Positions 20,965-33,300 of a stretch of 64,000 nt of DNA are shown here, piece by piece. The stretch spans positions 22,970,646-23,034,645 of the forward strand of contig NC_088311.1 in assembly GCF_910592395.1 (NCBI RefSeq). The letters are read 5' to 3'. The position numbers were made by a program, and so were the translations under genes. The notes under the pieces were generated by a model. That model was given only the letters and a program-made list of their open reading frames with translations, was not told where the DNA came from and searched no databases. The stretch comes from Lineus longissimus (lineage: Eukaryota; Nemertea; Pilidiophora; Heteronemertea; Lineidae). Position 1 is the stretch's first letter. Each line of letters opens with the position of its first letter.

Positions 20965-23900
20965 TCACATTCCAAGTTTTGCAATATTTGTATTGCCCAA
21001 TAAAAGTTGCCATATCACAGTCTTTGTCTCTTGTCCTTCGGTCTCTGAGCGTGGGGATCATCCCCCCCCCCCCTTAGAGCAACAATAAAGTGCTGCAGGT
21101 CCCAGAGATGGCCGGAAAACCACATGTTTTACATAGCACGTACCCTTCCTCCGGCGCACAGTTCCGTACAGCACCCCTAATGCGCCAGATTCCCAAAACG
21201 ACCATAGCCTCCTTTTTGCACCCCTGTGATTTTTGGAGTGTAGACTTTCAAGGTTACCTGATTGGCCGGGTAAAAGTAGAAGTGCTGCTGCTACTGTCAG
21301 TGACCAAGCCAATATGACGAAGACCATGATGGCTTCAGGGATAATTCGCCGCTGCCATCAACTTCAGAATCTGAAACGAAAAAAAGAGCAACACCTTACT
21401 TTTCAGACTCACTATAGACCATTAGACAAAGACATTCTAAAATCACATTTCTTTTGATTGTGTTTATGATTACATGTACTTTATTCATCAATATTCTTGT
21501 CTTAAGATTAATTTAAGGCATATACATTTTGAATGCATTTGCTCACCGACCTGTGAATCAAGTCTACCGTCAGTCATGAGAAAACTCCTAGAATAACCTG
21601 CGAAAGTTTGGAAGCCAGAAATCGCATGTAAGATTTTTTCTGAAAATTCGCGAGAAAACAGAAAGCAGGTGACAGTCGAGCTCAGTCCTGAGACCAGGAA
21701 GCTTTGGACCACTGGCCATGGTATGTTGGTTGGTAATGTCCCTACTTTTATTTTCATTCAATATCGGGCCATGACAAGGACCAAAATCCTTCTAATAAAA
21801 AAAAGGTTGAAACCATGATTCACTGGAACAACTCCCCGATGATCAGTCCAGGCCTCCGTTTTTCAATAGGGCCTACCAAATCTTTATGATGTCGAAATAG
21901 TTCACTTTGTTAAGCCCATATAAATATGGATTTCTTGTTGGGGCAGCGAGAATAATACCATCGCATTATATCGTTATGTATATACGGCGTTCATTATATC
22001 ATCTTTCGATTATGATGAAAAAGCTTTTTTGAAAATCCCTGATTATTCACACAACACGACCTTTCAAGGAGAAAAGGACATGTGAACGCATGCAGGTCTA
22101 AAATAGTTTGGTCTACATGAGCACTGATGTAGAGCAAAGAAAATGCAGTGAAAATTATCTGTTCTGCAGTAAGTCGTGAAGTCCGTCATAAAATCTCACA
22201 TTTGGTCTACATTAATCTACTGTTGATCATTTACCGACACAATGTCCTCTCATAATGGTATAAATTTCTTTTGTCCTGGCTAAGCACCAGTAGTTTTCGA
22301 TGTACTCCGCCTCAACGCATCCTGACATAACCAGTGTTTTTTCAATACACTCCCCTCTCGATGTTTCATATTTTTGTATACGAGGTAGGAGTATCAAAAC
22401 CCGATCTCAGGATGGCCTCAACGAGGTATGAGTATCGAAAACCTGAATCTCAGGCTGTGACTAACAACGCTTGTTCCTGCTCAACAGTGACCACTTATGA
22501 CTGATTTCAATCGAGCAAACATAGCTTAAACGAACTTGATAGAAAGGCCACAACAGCTGTCAAAGGAAATTTAGTTCAAGAATTGATTGGCTGCTTTCAA
22601 ATCTAAATTATCGTGGTTGGTGTTGAAATAATCTTTCTCAACGCTGACTATTCCCCGACATAATCCCCACATAAGGTTATATTTATATTTTCCTCCTCAT
22701 ACACAGACAAAAGTGTTGTTCCAATCGACTGACCACGTATTATGACTCGTTTTCAACAGTCGCCAAATGTGTTATGATAGCCGTATACTTTCCACGGTTC
22801 GAAAGGTATTCATGTCGTAAAGGTCGACTGAAAATATCTTGGGTGAATGTTTATGATATTCTTTACAATGAGGAAACATTCAATATCGGATAATAAAACG
22901 TTTTGGTGACTTGGCTAGGGAAAAGCTCTCAACCTGTTAATGAATCTAGAGTGAACTTGAAAATATCGCTACTAGTTTCTCTCTGATTAAGTGGTCTCAT
23001 CGCGGGGGCGAGGACATCTGGACATGAAAGAACCACTTCTGAGCCACGAACCCGCCACATCCAGGCCCGTCGCTAATCCAGTGGAGAACGCTCACGCTCA
23101 TTGCCCAGGTTTATATGAACATCATAACTACATGGTTATAAAGCATTGTCTATCAAGACCAATCGAGAAAAAGCAAATCATGAAATACAAAAACTACTGA
23201 TCTGCTCCCAGTCCGTCTCCGGAAGACATGAGCTCCTGGTTGTGACGTTGTCCTCATTAGACCAGTTAGAGATGAATCGATATACACATTACGTAGTCAG
23301 AATCGATCTCCACTCAACCATTTCGTGGAAGTAAGCCTATAACGGGAAAACTAGGCCTTTGATAGCAACATTACAAATACGATCATTAATATTGACAGCT
23401 ATAGTTATCAAGTCCTTATTTCCAGCATGACTAATTGCATTGCTAGACCTAATTAGCTGCAATGATATACATCATCTTTTTGTGTCGGTTTTCTCGATAT
23501 AACACGTGCCTCGCCTTCCGTATCCTGTTTAACCACATGCTCAATCAGGAAACTACTAGTGCACGAAATGTGCTACATATTTACTCGTGATTCTGATGAT
23601 GAACTGAATTAAAAGGATCGTTCTCTCGATGTACCAATAGTCTGATCTTTTTGGGCTACAAGGCCATGAGAAGACTCCCGAGGCAGTCCATTCGCCATCC
23701 TTTACAGTGTCTTCCTATTGGAGGGACAAGCTCAATTCACTGCGTCCGGAGTGTACTTGTAGCAATGTGGGGTGGGGTACACGGAGTTTTATCCATTAAA
23801 TTGTTGGTTTCCAGCAAAATGCAATATATTCCAATCGCTGTATGAATAACCCCCCCCCCCCGCGATTGACCCCCTAAATCATCATCAGTGAATACGCGCC

Positions 23901-24750
23901 GGAGATTTCGTGGTAGCGTTTGATTATGATTTCCATTCACCCTAAATTGGTGTAAGGACAAAGTCACAACCAGGAGGCCATGACAAGATCATTTTAAGTA
24001 ACTTTAACTGCTACGCCAAGCAACGCAAATTCAAGCGCTGTCAAGTTCCATAAGCTTATTAAAATCGCTTACCTTCTGTAAGTATTCCGCAAATATTTCT
24101 CACTCCTACTAATATTGATGTTACTGACTGCCCATGATAGAGTTAAGACAATCACATCATTGACGTCCGCCGGTCTTCCTTCTTGCAAAATATCGTTTGC
24201 CAAAACCACGAGCCTATACCTATCTTCTTATCCGTCACGCTCCAGTTAAAGTTTACGACCACACTTACTCGAATTGTGATGTCGAAATGTCATGATAATC
24301 GTGTCTCATGACCATTCACTGAATCAGAGACTTTTAATAAAGACTGAATGAACAAACCAGCATGCGGCCCATTCCTTCAGAGAGACAAACTAACACACTG
24401 TAGCCTAACATCGAGGAAGGACTATCAGGATGTCAAGATGGAGCGCAAAGAAGTCTTCACCTCACCCGACAAAGTAAATCTTTACCGGGTGTGAACTGAG
24501 TATATGCGTGGCTGTGTTTGAGGATGAAAATAGACCCTGTACCCGAAACTAGGTTTTGAAGATGTTCATTTTCGTCGTACGGGTTCTCCCCAGTTAGTCC
24601 GTCAGTTGTGACGTCGCCCTCCTGGATGTGCCTTCGCTCCGGTACATGTAAACTCTTAAGTAGTCTAACTTTAGTGCAAATCCGCCATTACTGACATCAT
24701 TGGTTCCACAAACTTTGTCTTTATGCCTGGCACCTCCGAGCAGTGACGCC
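20965..24750. other. Intergenic stretch without a supported gene
   Basis: No recognisable exon chain on either strand. It contains homopolymer C runs (about 21061 and 23850) and a small duplicated ACGAGGTA-GAGTATC segment (22381-22460). Open frames of 60-90 codons are scattered, without domains or splice logic. Confidence 0.45.
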
Positions 24751-25760
24751 TGATTCGATCTGAAGGCGGCTGTCTCAAATCTCTCGCTGTGACGGCGACA
24801 CGATGCAGCAGCTATGCCAGATTCGGCTTGGTTGTTACTGTCTTACCAACACGGTCGGTGAGAGGGATGAGACTAGACCGAATTCATATATACAACATGA
24901 CAACACCGTGAGCCATCCCAACAGTTCTGACGCGTCCAACTAAAGACAATTTAAATGTAACTGCAGCCAGGTCCTTATCGTGTGAGCAAGACATTGAACA
25001 GTCATGCAGGCAGATTCGGTCTGCTTAATCGTAGTGCATCATCCCATATTTCGTGTCGGCGGCAGAGCGACAAGACGTGGAGCAGCCAGATCCATCTCGG
25101 TCTAGATGTGACCGTCTTGAAGTGGAGCTGCCAAGTCTGATCTGGCCTAGTTGTGGATGTTTCATCCCTCTCACCATGTGATGAGTCCATGCAACGGAGG
25201 AACCACGAGTCAGCAAAACAGGTGAGCTGCCAGGGCCAATTCAGTCTTGTTGTGACTGTCGCATCTCTCTATCGCTACGGTTGCGACAGCTAGCTGTCTT
25301 GCTAACACGGTGAGAGGTACATGAAAGTCCGAATTGGCCCTGGCGGCTTCATCGTTCAGACTCGATGAGAGTAGACGATTAACAGTCGTACAATCGGCCC
25401 TGTTTTGCTCTGTTGTGTTGCCCGCATGGTGAGAAAGATGAAACATCCACAGCCTGACGAAATCGAACATGGCAGCTTCACTGTCTTGCCAACACTTTGT
25501 GGACAGTCACAACCAGGCTGACAGAACACGGTGACAGAAATAAGACGACACAGCTACATCGAGACCGAATCGGGCCTGGTGTCTATGAGGAGTTACCAGG
25601 CCTGGTTCGAACTGGATGTAGCTGTCTCGTCGCTCTCATTGTGTTGGTAACACCATGAAGCAGCCATGCTCAATTCAGTCACGTTGTTACTGTCGTATCT
25701 CTCTATCGTTTAAGTGGCACGGAGTTGTCTTGCATTGACTGTAGCTATATCATTGGTTTT
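24750..25760. repeat. Diverged flank of the 65-bp satellite
   Basis: Degenerate matches to the satellite unit (GATTCGGTCTGGTTGTGACTG, TCTCATCTCTNTCA and TAGTGCCAG-like words) are spaced irregularly. This looks like the decayed older edge of the array at 25760-27240. Confidence 0.6.
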
Positions 25761-27240
25761 GCTTCACGGTAGTGCGAGGCTCGATTCGGTCTGGTTGTGA
25801 CTGTCTTATTTCTTTCATCGTGTTAGTTTCACGTTGGTGCTGCGGCCGATCGAGTCTCGTTGTGACTGCCTTATTGTTTTCATTGTGTTCGCTTTGTGGT
25901 GGTGAAGGCTGGATTCGATCTGGTTCTGTCTCATCTCTTTCATGGTGTTGGCTTCACGGTGGTACAAAGTTAGATTCGGTCTGGTTGTGACTGTCTTAGT
26001 TCTTTCATAGTGATGGCTTTGTGGTGGTTCCTGGCTCGATTCAGTGACTGTCTCATCACTTCACTTTCAGCGTGTTGGCTTCACGGCGATGTCAGGCTCG
26101 ACACTGTCTGGTTGTGACTGTCTTAGTTCTTTCATCGTGTTAGCTTTAAGGCTGTCTCAGGCCCATTTCAGTCCGGCTCTCGCTGTTTCAACTCTTTCTT
26201 CCTGTCGGCTCTGCTGTGGTTCCAGGCTAGATTCGGTCAAGTTGTGACTGTCTCATCTCTTTCATCGTGTTGACTTCATGGTGGTGCTTGTCGTGAATGT
26301 CTCATCTCTTTCATCGTGTTGGCTCCGCTGTAGTGCCAGACTAGATTCGGTCTGGTTGTGACTGTCTCGGCTCTGCTGTGGTTCCAGGCTAGATTCGGTC
26401 AAGTTGTGACTGTCTCATCTCTTTCATCGTGTTGACTTCATGGTGGTGCTTGTCGTGAATGTCTCATCTCTTTCATCGTGTTGGCTCCGCTGTAGTGCCA
26501 GACTAGATTCGGTCTGGTTGTGACTGTCTCATCTCTTTCATCGTGTTGGCTCCGCTGTAGTGCCAGACTAGATTCGGTCTGGTTGTGACTGTCTCATCTC
26601 TTTCATCGTGTTGGCTCCGCTGTAGTGCCAGACTAGATTCGGTCTGGTTGTGACTGTCTCATCTCTTTCATCGTGTTGGCTCCGCTGTAGTGCCAGACTA
26701 GATTCAGTCTGGTTGTGACTGTCTCATCTCTTTCATCGTGTTGGCTCCGCTGTAGTGCCAGACTAGATTCGGTCTGGTTGTGACTGTCTCATCTCTTTTA
26801 TCGTGTTGGCTCCGCTGTAGTGCCAGACTAGATTCAGTCTGGTTGTGACTGTCTCATCTCTTTCATCGTGTTGGCTCCGCTGTAGTGCCAGACTAGATTC
26901 GGTCTGGTTGTGACTGTCTCATCTCTTTTATCGTGTTGGCTCCGCTGTAGTGCCAGGCTAGATTCGGTCTGGTTGTGACTGTCTCATCTCTTTTATCGTG
27001 TTGGCTCTGCTGTAGTGCCAGACTAGATTCAGTCTGGTTGTGATTGTCTCATCTCTTTCATCGTGTTGGCTCCACTGTAGTGCCAGACTAGATTCAGTCT
27101 GGTTGTGACTGTCTCATCTCTTTCATCTTGTTGGCCTCTTGTTGGTAGGATCGATTTTGTCTGGTTGTGACTGTCTCATCTCTTTCATTGGGTTGGCTCT
27201 GCGGCGGTGTCAAGTTAAATTTGGTCTGGTTGTGACTGTG
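25760..27240. repeat. 65-bp satellite array
   Basis: The unit runs from GTCTCATCTCTTTCATCGTG through TGGCTCCGCTGTAGTGCC to TTCGGTCTGGTTGTGACT. Spacing is exactly 65 bp in the core (starts at 26461, 26526, 26591, 26656), with copies more divergent at both edges and about 20 in total. It ends about 100 bp short of the poly(A) signal of the scaffold gene. Confidence 0.95.
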
Positions 27241-27319
27241 GTGCTAAGTTCGACAGTCTGATCTCTTTCACCACTTTGGAGAATGTGATGTCAAGGCCCT
27301 TCATAAAACAAAAGATCAA

Positions 27320-30216
27320 TGTCATCATAATAAAAACAGTTTATTTCATTATGTCAAAATTTACATAATATTCTTCATACATCAGTATACATACTTATCA
27401 ATCTAGGCATCCTACAGAACCATTTTGACGGTTTCTCAGCTGATTATGCCTTCTACATCCCCAGTATAACAAGCAAATTAGAGACAATAGCTAGCTGCAC
27501 ACACACCAATTAGGCCCAGCAAGTAACTGGAAATATTTTACATTTAATTTCTGTCTTCCTCGTGGGACTTCATGACTCCCATCTCTCAGGGATCATCTCG
27601 GGAAAGCAATGATTTTTTCTCGATTTCTCTTTGGTGCTGCCAGTGCTAACCCCTTTTACCACCATGGCTGTTGATACATGTTTTGAAAGTCGTCTGCTGA
27701 CCTCCAAGAATACAGAAGTATACATTTGACTCTCAGTTCGTCAGGAGGCCATCATCGAGATCACATAAGTGTGTGTGCACCAAGCTTACATTACATTAGA
27801 CAGTATTGCACAATAAGGCTACATATATATGAACAAATGATTGATAATTTACAGCAAAAATCAATAACCTGGATTAATTTTTGTTTATACACAATACCCC
27901 TCCTGATTTCCAGAGGTTACAAATATTACACTTTGTTCAGTTCTAAAATGGAACTTTTAAAGAAAAGTTACTGTTCACCGAGAGCAGGTCTGCTTCTTTC
28001 ATGACTGAAGTGTCAATTAAGTGTTAAAAGTGGCAATTTAAAAAAAAATTGAACAATTCTAACTACTAAGCATCTCAACTTCACCAAAATTCATGTCATG
28101 TTATCACACCCAAGTCAATAAATTAACATTCACATGACAAGTGACATATGATATGTAAACCACGACAAGTGACATGTGATATGTAAACCATGACAAATGA
28201 CAATGTGAATCATATGTAAACCCAGCCTCAAAAGTTGAGATTCATCGTATTCTCAAACACTCCCATATAACCAGGAGCAAAAACACAAATATTTCCCATC
28301 AATTTGCAAATCCCACATTTGTTAAACAATGATACATATAGACTTAAAGAATTTGCTAAAAATTTAACTTTGTGATACTTCAACTTTTGTGGGCTTAAAA
28401 TAGTGATCCTTTTATTTTGTGCATTATATCACATTAGAAACATCACAGTCTTCGACACATTTCATCTCTCAGTCACCCAATTTTTAAATCTAGCAAAAAA
28501 CTTTAAAATTGTTTAGTTTTCAGTGAGAAAAATTGCTTTGCCGCCAATTCATTTCTATAAATACATGGACCTTCCGATGAGAATGGATTCAATCTTTTTG
28601 CGTCATATTGTTCATTTTTTTATCCCATTATATAAAACTGGCGAAAATCTTCCGCTCGTGATAATAAAGGCTTTACAGCAGTCTGGGGCGGGTCACCAAA
28701 AATGTAATCGGGTTGAACTTCTATAAAATTCGATAGGATGATATCATGGACATCTAAAAGCTTTTAACAATAAGATATTAATCAGACATGGAGGGAGTAA
28801 ATCTATATACATGATTGGAATGGCCTAAGTAGCACTTGAGAGCGGAATCTTGAATGTGGTTGTTTTAGTGAGGTCTCTCGGACGGACTATAACCACTTCA
28901 AAGTTATGGACACATTGTATTTGAAATCACTTTTGGAAGGATTTTAAGACTTACAAAATAACTGTATGCAGAATTGGTAAAAACCTTGGTTAAATGTTAG
29001 AAGCTAAAATAAGCTAACATTTACAATATTGATCATTACTGTAAGTGTAAAGTTTAGCATAATTATGCATGGAATGATATCAAGTATACACACTATTGTG
29101 TTTCAGCAAATGGACATTTACAAAACATACAAGTACATGTACCTATAAGTACAAGCAGATTTTTGTTACTTCAAATAATTATGATAAAATGGCAGAGACC
29201 TAAATTCTGCACAGACTCTTCTCAACACCTTTTATTTAACACAACAAGACGATACTTGTCAATTGACTGTATTTACCAGTAAACAGTGATTTTATTAAAA
29301 AAAACTTGATTCGACTATGCCAAGGAGAAACCATGGCATAGCAAGATAGCAAAGATCAGAGAGTTTCACAAAAGTAACTATTTCGAGCAGCAGCTGAAAT
29401 TGAAGTCAGCCCCCTCCAAAAAAATTTTTTTTGATATTGGGACTTTGATGAGAGAACCAGAAAAATAGAATGAAACATGTATAGCATAAGTCAGGAATCT
29501 ACATGTGTACGTATTTACAACTTGAGAAAAATTATGCCATGGTCGATTGTGCCAAAGTCCATGTTAGATCAAGTCACAATACTCTTGCTATAATGGCAGC
29601 CTACTCTCCAAGTTCGCCTAAAGACTAACAGAGAATATAATTCATCACCCAGCCTTCAAATTAGCAAAATCTTAAGTACATTTCTCATTAGATTGCAGTT
29701 ACCTGGAAGGGTTGAAAACTAATTATCATACTGGTACTGCAAAAAACTCTGACAATTAGTTCTGAATTTTAAACTTTGCTAATTTTGAGATTGAGTGGTG
29801 TTCTGGAACACCCAAATATCCAGCCTATCATCTCAGCTACATTGTATATAAGTACATATTAACACAACTAAATCTACATGACCGTAATCACATTCTAATT
29901 ACCCATAGATATCACCAAGATTTTATAATTGTCGTTAATTCTTGATAATAGGTGCATCCTCGATGCAACCGCATACTGCCCAGTTGCCAACTGTGATATA
30001 GAAGTGACTGTTAACCAAGAATAGGGACGTCAGCAACACTTATTCAGAAGATATGACCCCCCTACATAAGACGGGCAGAGACGTTCCTATCGACGGCACT
30101 CGGCGACATCAAATTACAACAACTCTGCAAGATGAAACATCCAACGAAATCGTAAACACAAATCGTCTCATAATTATGAATCCTCTGCGACAATTGTTCA
30201 GTTTCGTAGACACTTT
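27320..30216 (-). other. Long AT-rich 3' UTR of the scaffold gene
   Basis: No coding exon is seen between the scaffold stop codon and the AATAAA at 27340-27345. The stretch is uniformly AT-rich, as long 3' UTRs often are. A local duplication of a GACAAGTGACATATGATATG motif (28126-28222) lies in it. Earlier poly(A)-like signals, for example near 29230, could give shorter forms. Confidence 0.5.
27340..27345 (-). terminator. Poly(A) signal of the scaffold gene
   Basis: AATAAA on the minus strand, the last one before the 65-bp satellite. It is about 2.87 kb past the stop codon. Confidence 0.45.
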
Positions 30217-30301
30217 TCAGATCTGATGGTTGGCAGTGTTCTGGGTCAATCTTAAATGAGCTGGTTGTCCTGGGGACCAGGTCTTGCGGTTCTGTTGACG
30301 T
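30217..30301 (-). CDS. Scaffold last coding exon
   Basis: Acceptor CTCTTTCAG, entered in phase 2. It reads RQQNRKTWSPGQPAHLRLTQ then NTANHQI and stop (TGA at 30217-30219). The phase demanded by the previous exon selects this frame out of three. Confidence 0.7.
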
Positions 30302-33300
30302 CTGAAAGAGTTAGACAAAACAATGAGAAAATCAGTTTGCAACTGATAATGTGCCTCTGGCCATAGCGTTTGTGGCCAAATTTCACTGCCTTACTTTCTG
30401 GGACAATTTCCGCTTCGCATACTTGGCAATAGATGTCGACACAACTGAATTACGTCTTCATACACGCAGAACAGCTAAAACAGAAGATATTGGTGCACAG
30501 CTGATCATATTGGAAACAATTAATCACGCAGAAGTCTGAATTCAAACAAGACTTTGTTACATCCAAAGCATTTCCAATATAAATTCACCATAGGTAAACT
30601 GAGACAGGTGTTAAGAATCGAAGTCAAGCGACTCTCTTCAGACAGACGACATTTCCTATGCAGGCAGGTGCCTATAATTTTATAAGTATCCCAAAGTGGA
30701 TCGAAAATAGCTCCCTGGCTTATGGGGAGAAGAAATACCTGAAATGCCCTCCTGAAATATAATCAAATTAATCTCTGGTGTGACCTGTAACTATTTATGA
30801 ACTTGTCACAGTTGATGTGCATGTTACAATCCAGCAAGGGCATTCTTCTTAGCCTAGGCACGGCATCAAGCATTCCCTCACAGATGCATGACAAAATGTG
30901 ACCCACCACGACAAAATGAGTCGCATGTCGCACAGAAGATGAGCCTAAAATGACACCAGGACATAATAGAAGAAATTGATATGCTCCGATTTTACAAAAG
31001 GCAGACAATGGTGAAATGAACAACCAGTCTGTCTCAACCTGTCAAGCTCAGAGCGACATGCGACCTGTTTTGTCATGGCGGGTCACAAATATGGTCTCGG
31101 CCAAATTTCGTACTGATCACCATTTTCTGTTTTACTGAAACGGCATTGGATGATTGTGCATCAAGTGCAATTTGATGCATGGGGTAGCCACCTCAACATG
31201 TGATGGATATAATTTCTTCAGATTGTGATTGCTTTTTTGGTCAAAATATGAAAATGAAAGTGGTCAAAATAGATTATTGGGTTATGTTTAAGAGAAACTT
31301 TGCATTTAACACAACCTTTGCATTTATTTGTAACAGTTTCATTCTAAACAATAAAACAGTAAAGTGGGCAGTGTCAATTGGGATAAACTTAGAAAAAATA
31401 CCAAAAACCCACAAAAATTCCTTAATCCCAGGGGAAAAACTAAAGATAATCAAAAATTCCCTTCCTACTTAAAAGTTAATTTCATTCCAACAGAAAAATA
31501 AACAAGGATTTTAAGATGAAAATATCCTTAACCTTGTGGCTGATATATAAGGTTGTCGAAAATCTAACTCTATGAAAAATGTCTTAACATTACCTTGTCA
31601 CATGCAAAGGTTTAACAGAAAATACCCTTTACAACAAGGTGTAACACCCATACATGCCTAAAAAGAACCAAAACATAATGTTTACCAAATACACAGATCT
31701 GCTCCCCGAAAAAATCATCCAATTCATTGTCATGCTAAGGTGTTAGAGATATCATTCCAAAAAGACGACATTGTGCTAATCTTATACATACATTCATTTA
31801 TTCTACATCTAGATCCAATTCTAGATCCACATCACTGGAAGAGCTAAAAGGGAAATGTTCATGACAGACTGTTTTTGTAAATGTTGTGAGATTGAAGACT
31901 TAAGGCAGAACACCACCACATCTTGGAACACTCAGTTTTGTAAATGTGAAAAACGTTAGGTGTTTTGAAACCTCTTGCTCTTATGTTTTATGGTAGAAGT
32001 AAGATTTACCAGATCACTGAATACCCATTGTTACACACCCATTATCCGGAGAGAAAAAGCTCAGAAAGTTTATGCCTAGAAAGTTTGCAGGACTGCGGTA
32101 TCCCCTTGAGATATTGAGATCCGAATATCAGTCGCAGCAGAAATAGAGCAAGTTGCAGAATGTTGAGGAAGAAATGGCAATTTCATCATATTCCTTGGCA
32201 AAGCAATAAAAAGTCATTTCACCATGGCTTTAGATATCACGTTTTGTTAAGAAGAGGGTCCTTGAAATGAAACATACATTTACATCCAGCGATTTCATTG
32301 ACGTTGAATTAGCATTTGAGTGAATTTGCTATTTGAATTGCCCACACATGGAATGTTTTCAAAGAGCAGAAAGATGGGGGATGACATACGTGGGGTGTCT
32401 TGAGAAAACCAGCAACCAGTTTCTAACTATAAGCCATTCCAGGACTGCATCCAATCTATCTTGGGGATGGGGTCCCAAAACCGTACCACAGGATATTGTA
32501 TTTATTCAAAATGATATGAAATGAGATACCTACATCTTGGGAGGCTGATTAAGTTTTTTTGGCATTCTCTGGTCAGAACTGACAGGCTTGGCGACAGTTG
32601 CATTAACAACTTGTTGCTTAGATACTGGCTCCATAGCAACCTGTTGCTTAGGGATGACGTTTTCAGATACTGGTTCCATAGCAACAAGTTGCTTAGGGGT
32701 GACGTTTATAGATACTGGTTCCATAGCAACTTGTTGCTGAGGGATAATGTCCTTAGAGACTGGTTCCTTGGCACAAGCTTCTTTAGCAACATGTTGCTTA
32801 GGGACGGTAGTCATAGAAACTGGGTCCTCGGCAAAACATTTCTTAGCAACAGTTTCCTTGGCAACCTGTTGCTTCGGGTTGACAGAATCATAAACAGGTT
32901 CCTTAGCAACAGTCTTTGTAGAAATCTCCACATCAACATGCTCCTCATTGGTATTCATAGTAGCAGGATCCATAGAAAAGACTTTCTGCACTGAAGTCTT
33001 AGCAACAGGTTCCATAGCAACATGTGATTCCTTAGCGACAGGCATAGCAATAGTGTCCATAGCAACAGCTTTCTTAGCAACAGCATCATAATCAACACCC
33101 ACATCAGCGGGGTCAATCAACAGGAAGGAAGAAACAGTTCCACCTAATATATAAAATATCATTTTCTGTACTTAACAAAAAGTAATCAATTCATATTCTA
33201 GCTATTGTAAACTCGCATATAGAAACCTGTTTCTTTTGGTTACTTTACATCACACATGATGTTAAAATGAATTTTGAGTTTGGGTTTTTGGAGTGATTTG

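Noticed and set aside
32521-32994. Plus-strand 157-codon Leu/Arg/Asn-rich frame
   Set aside because: Antisense shadow of the KQQVAMEPVS repeat exon.
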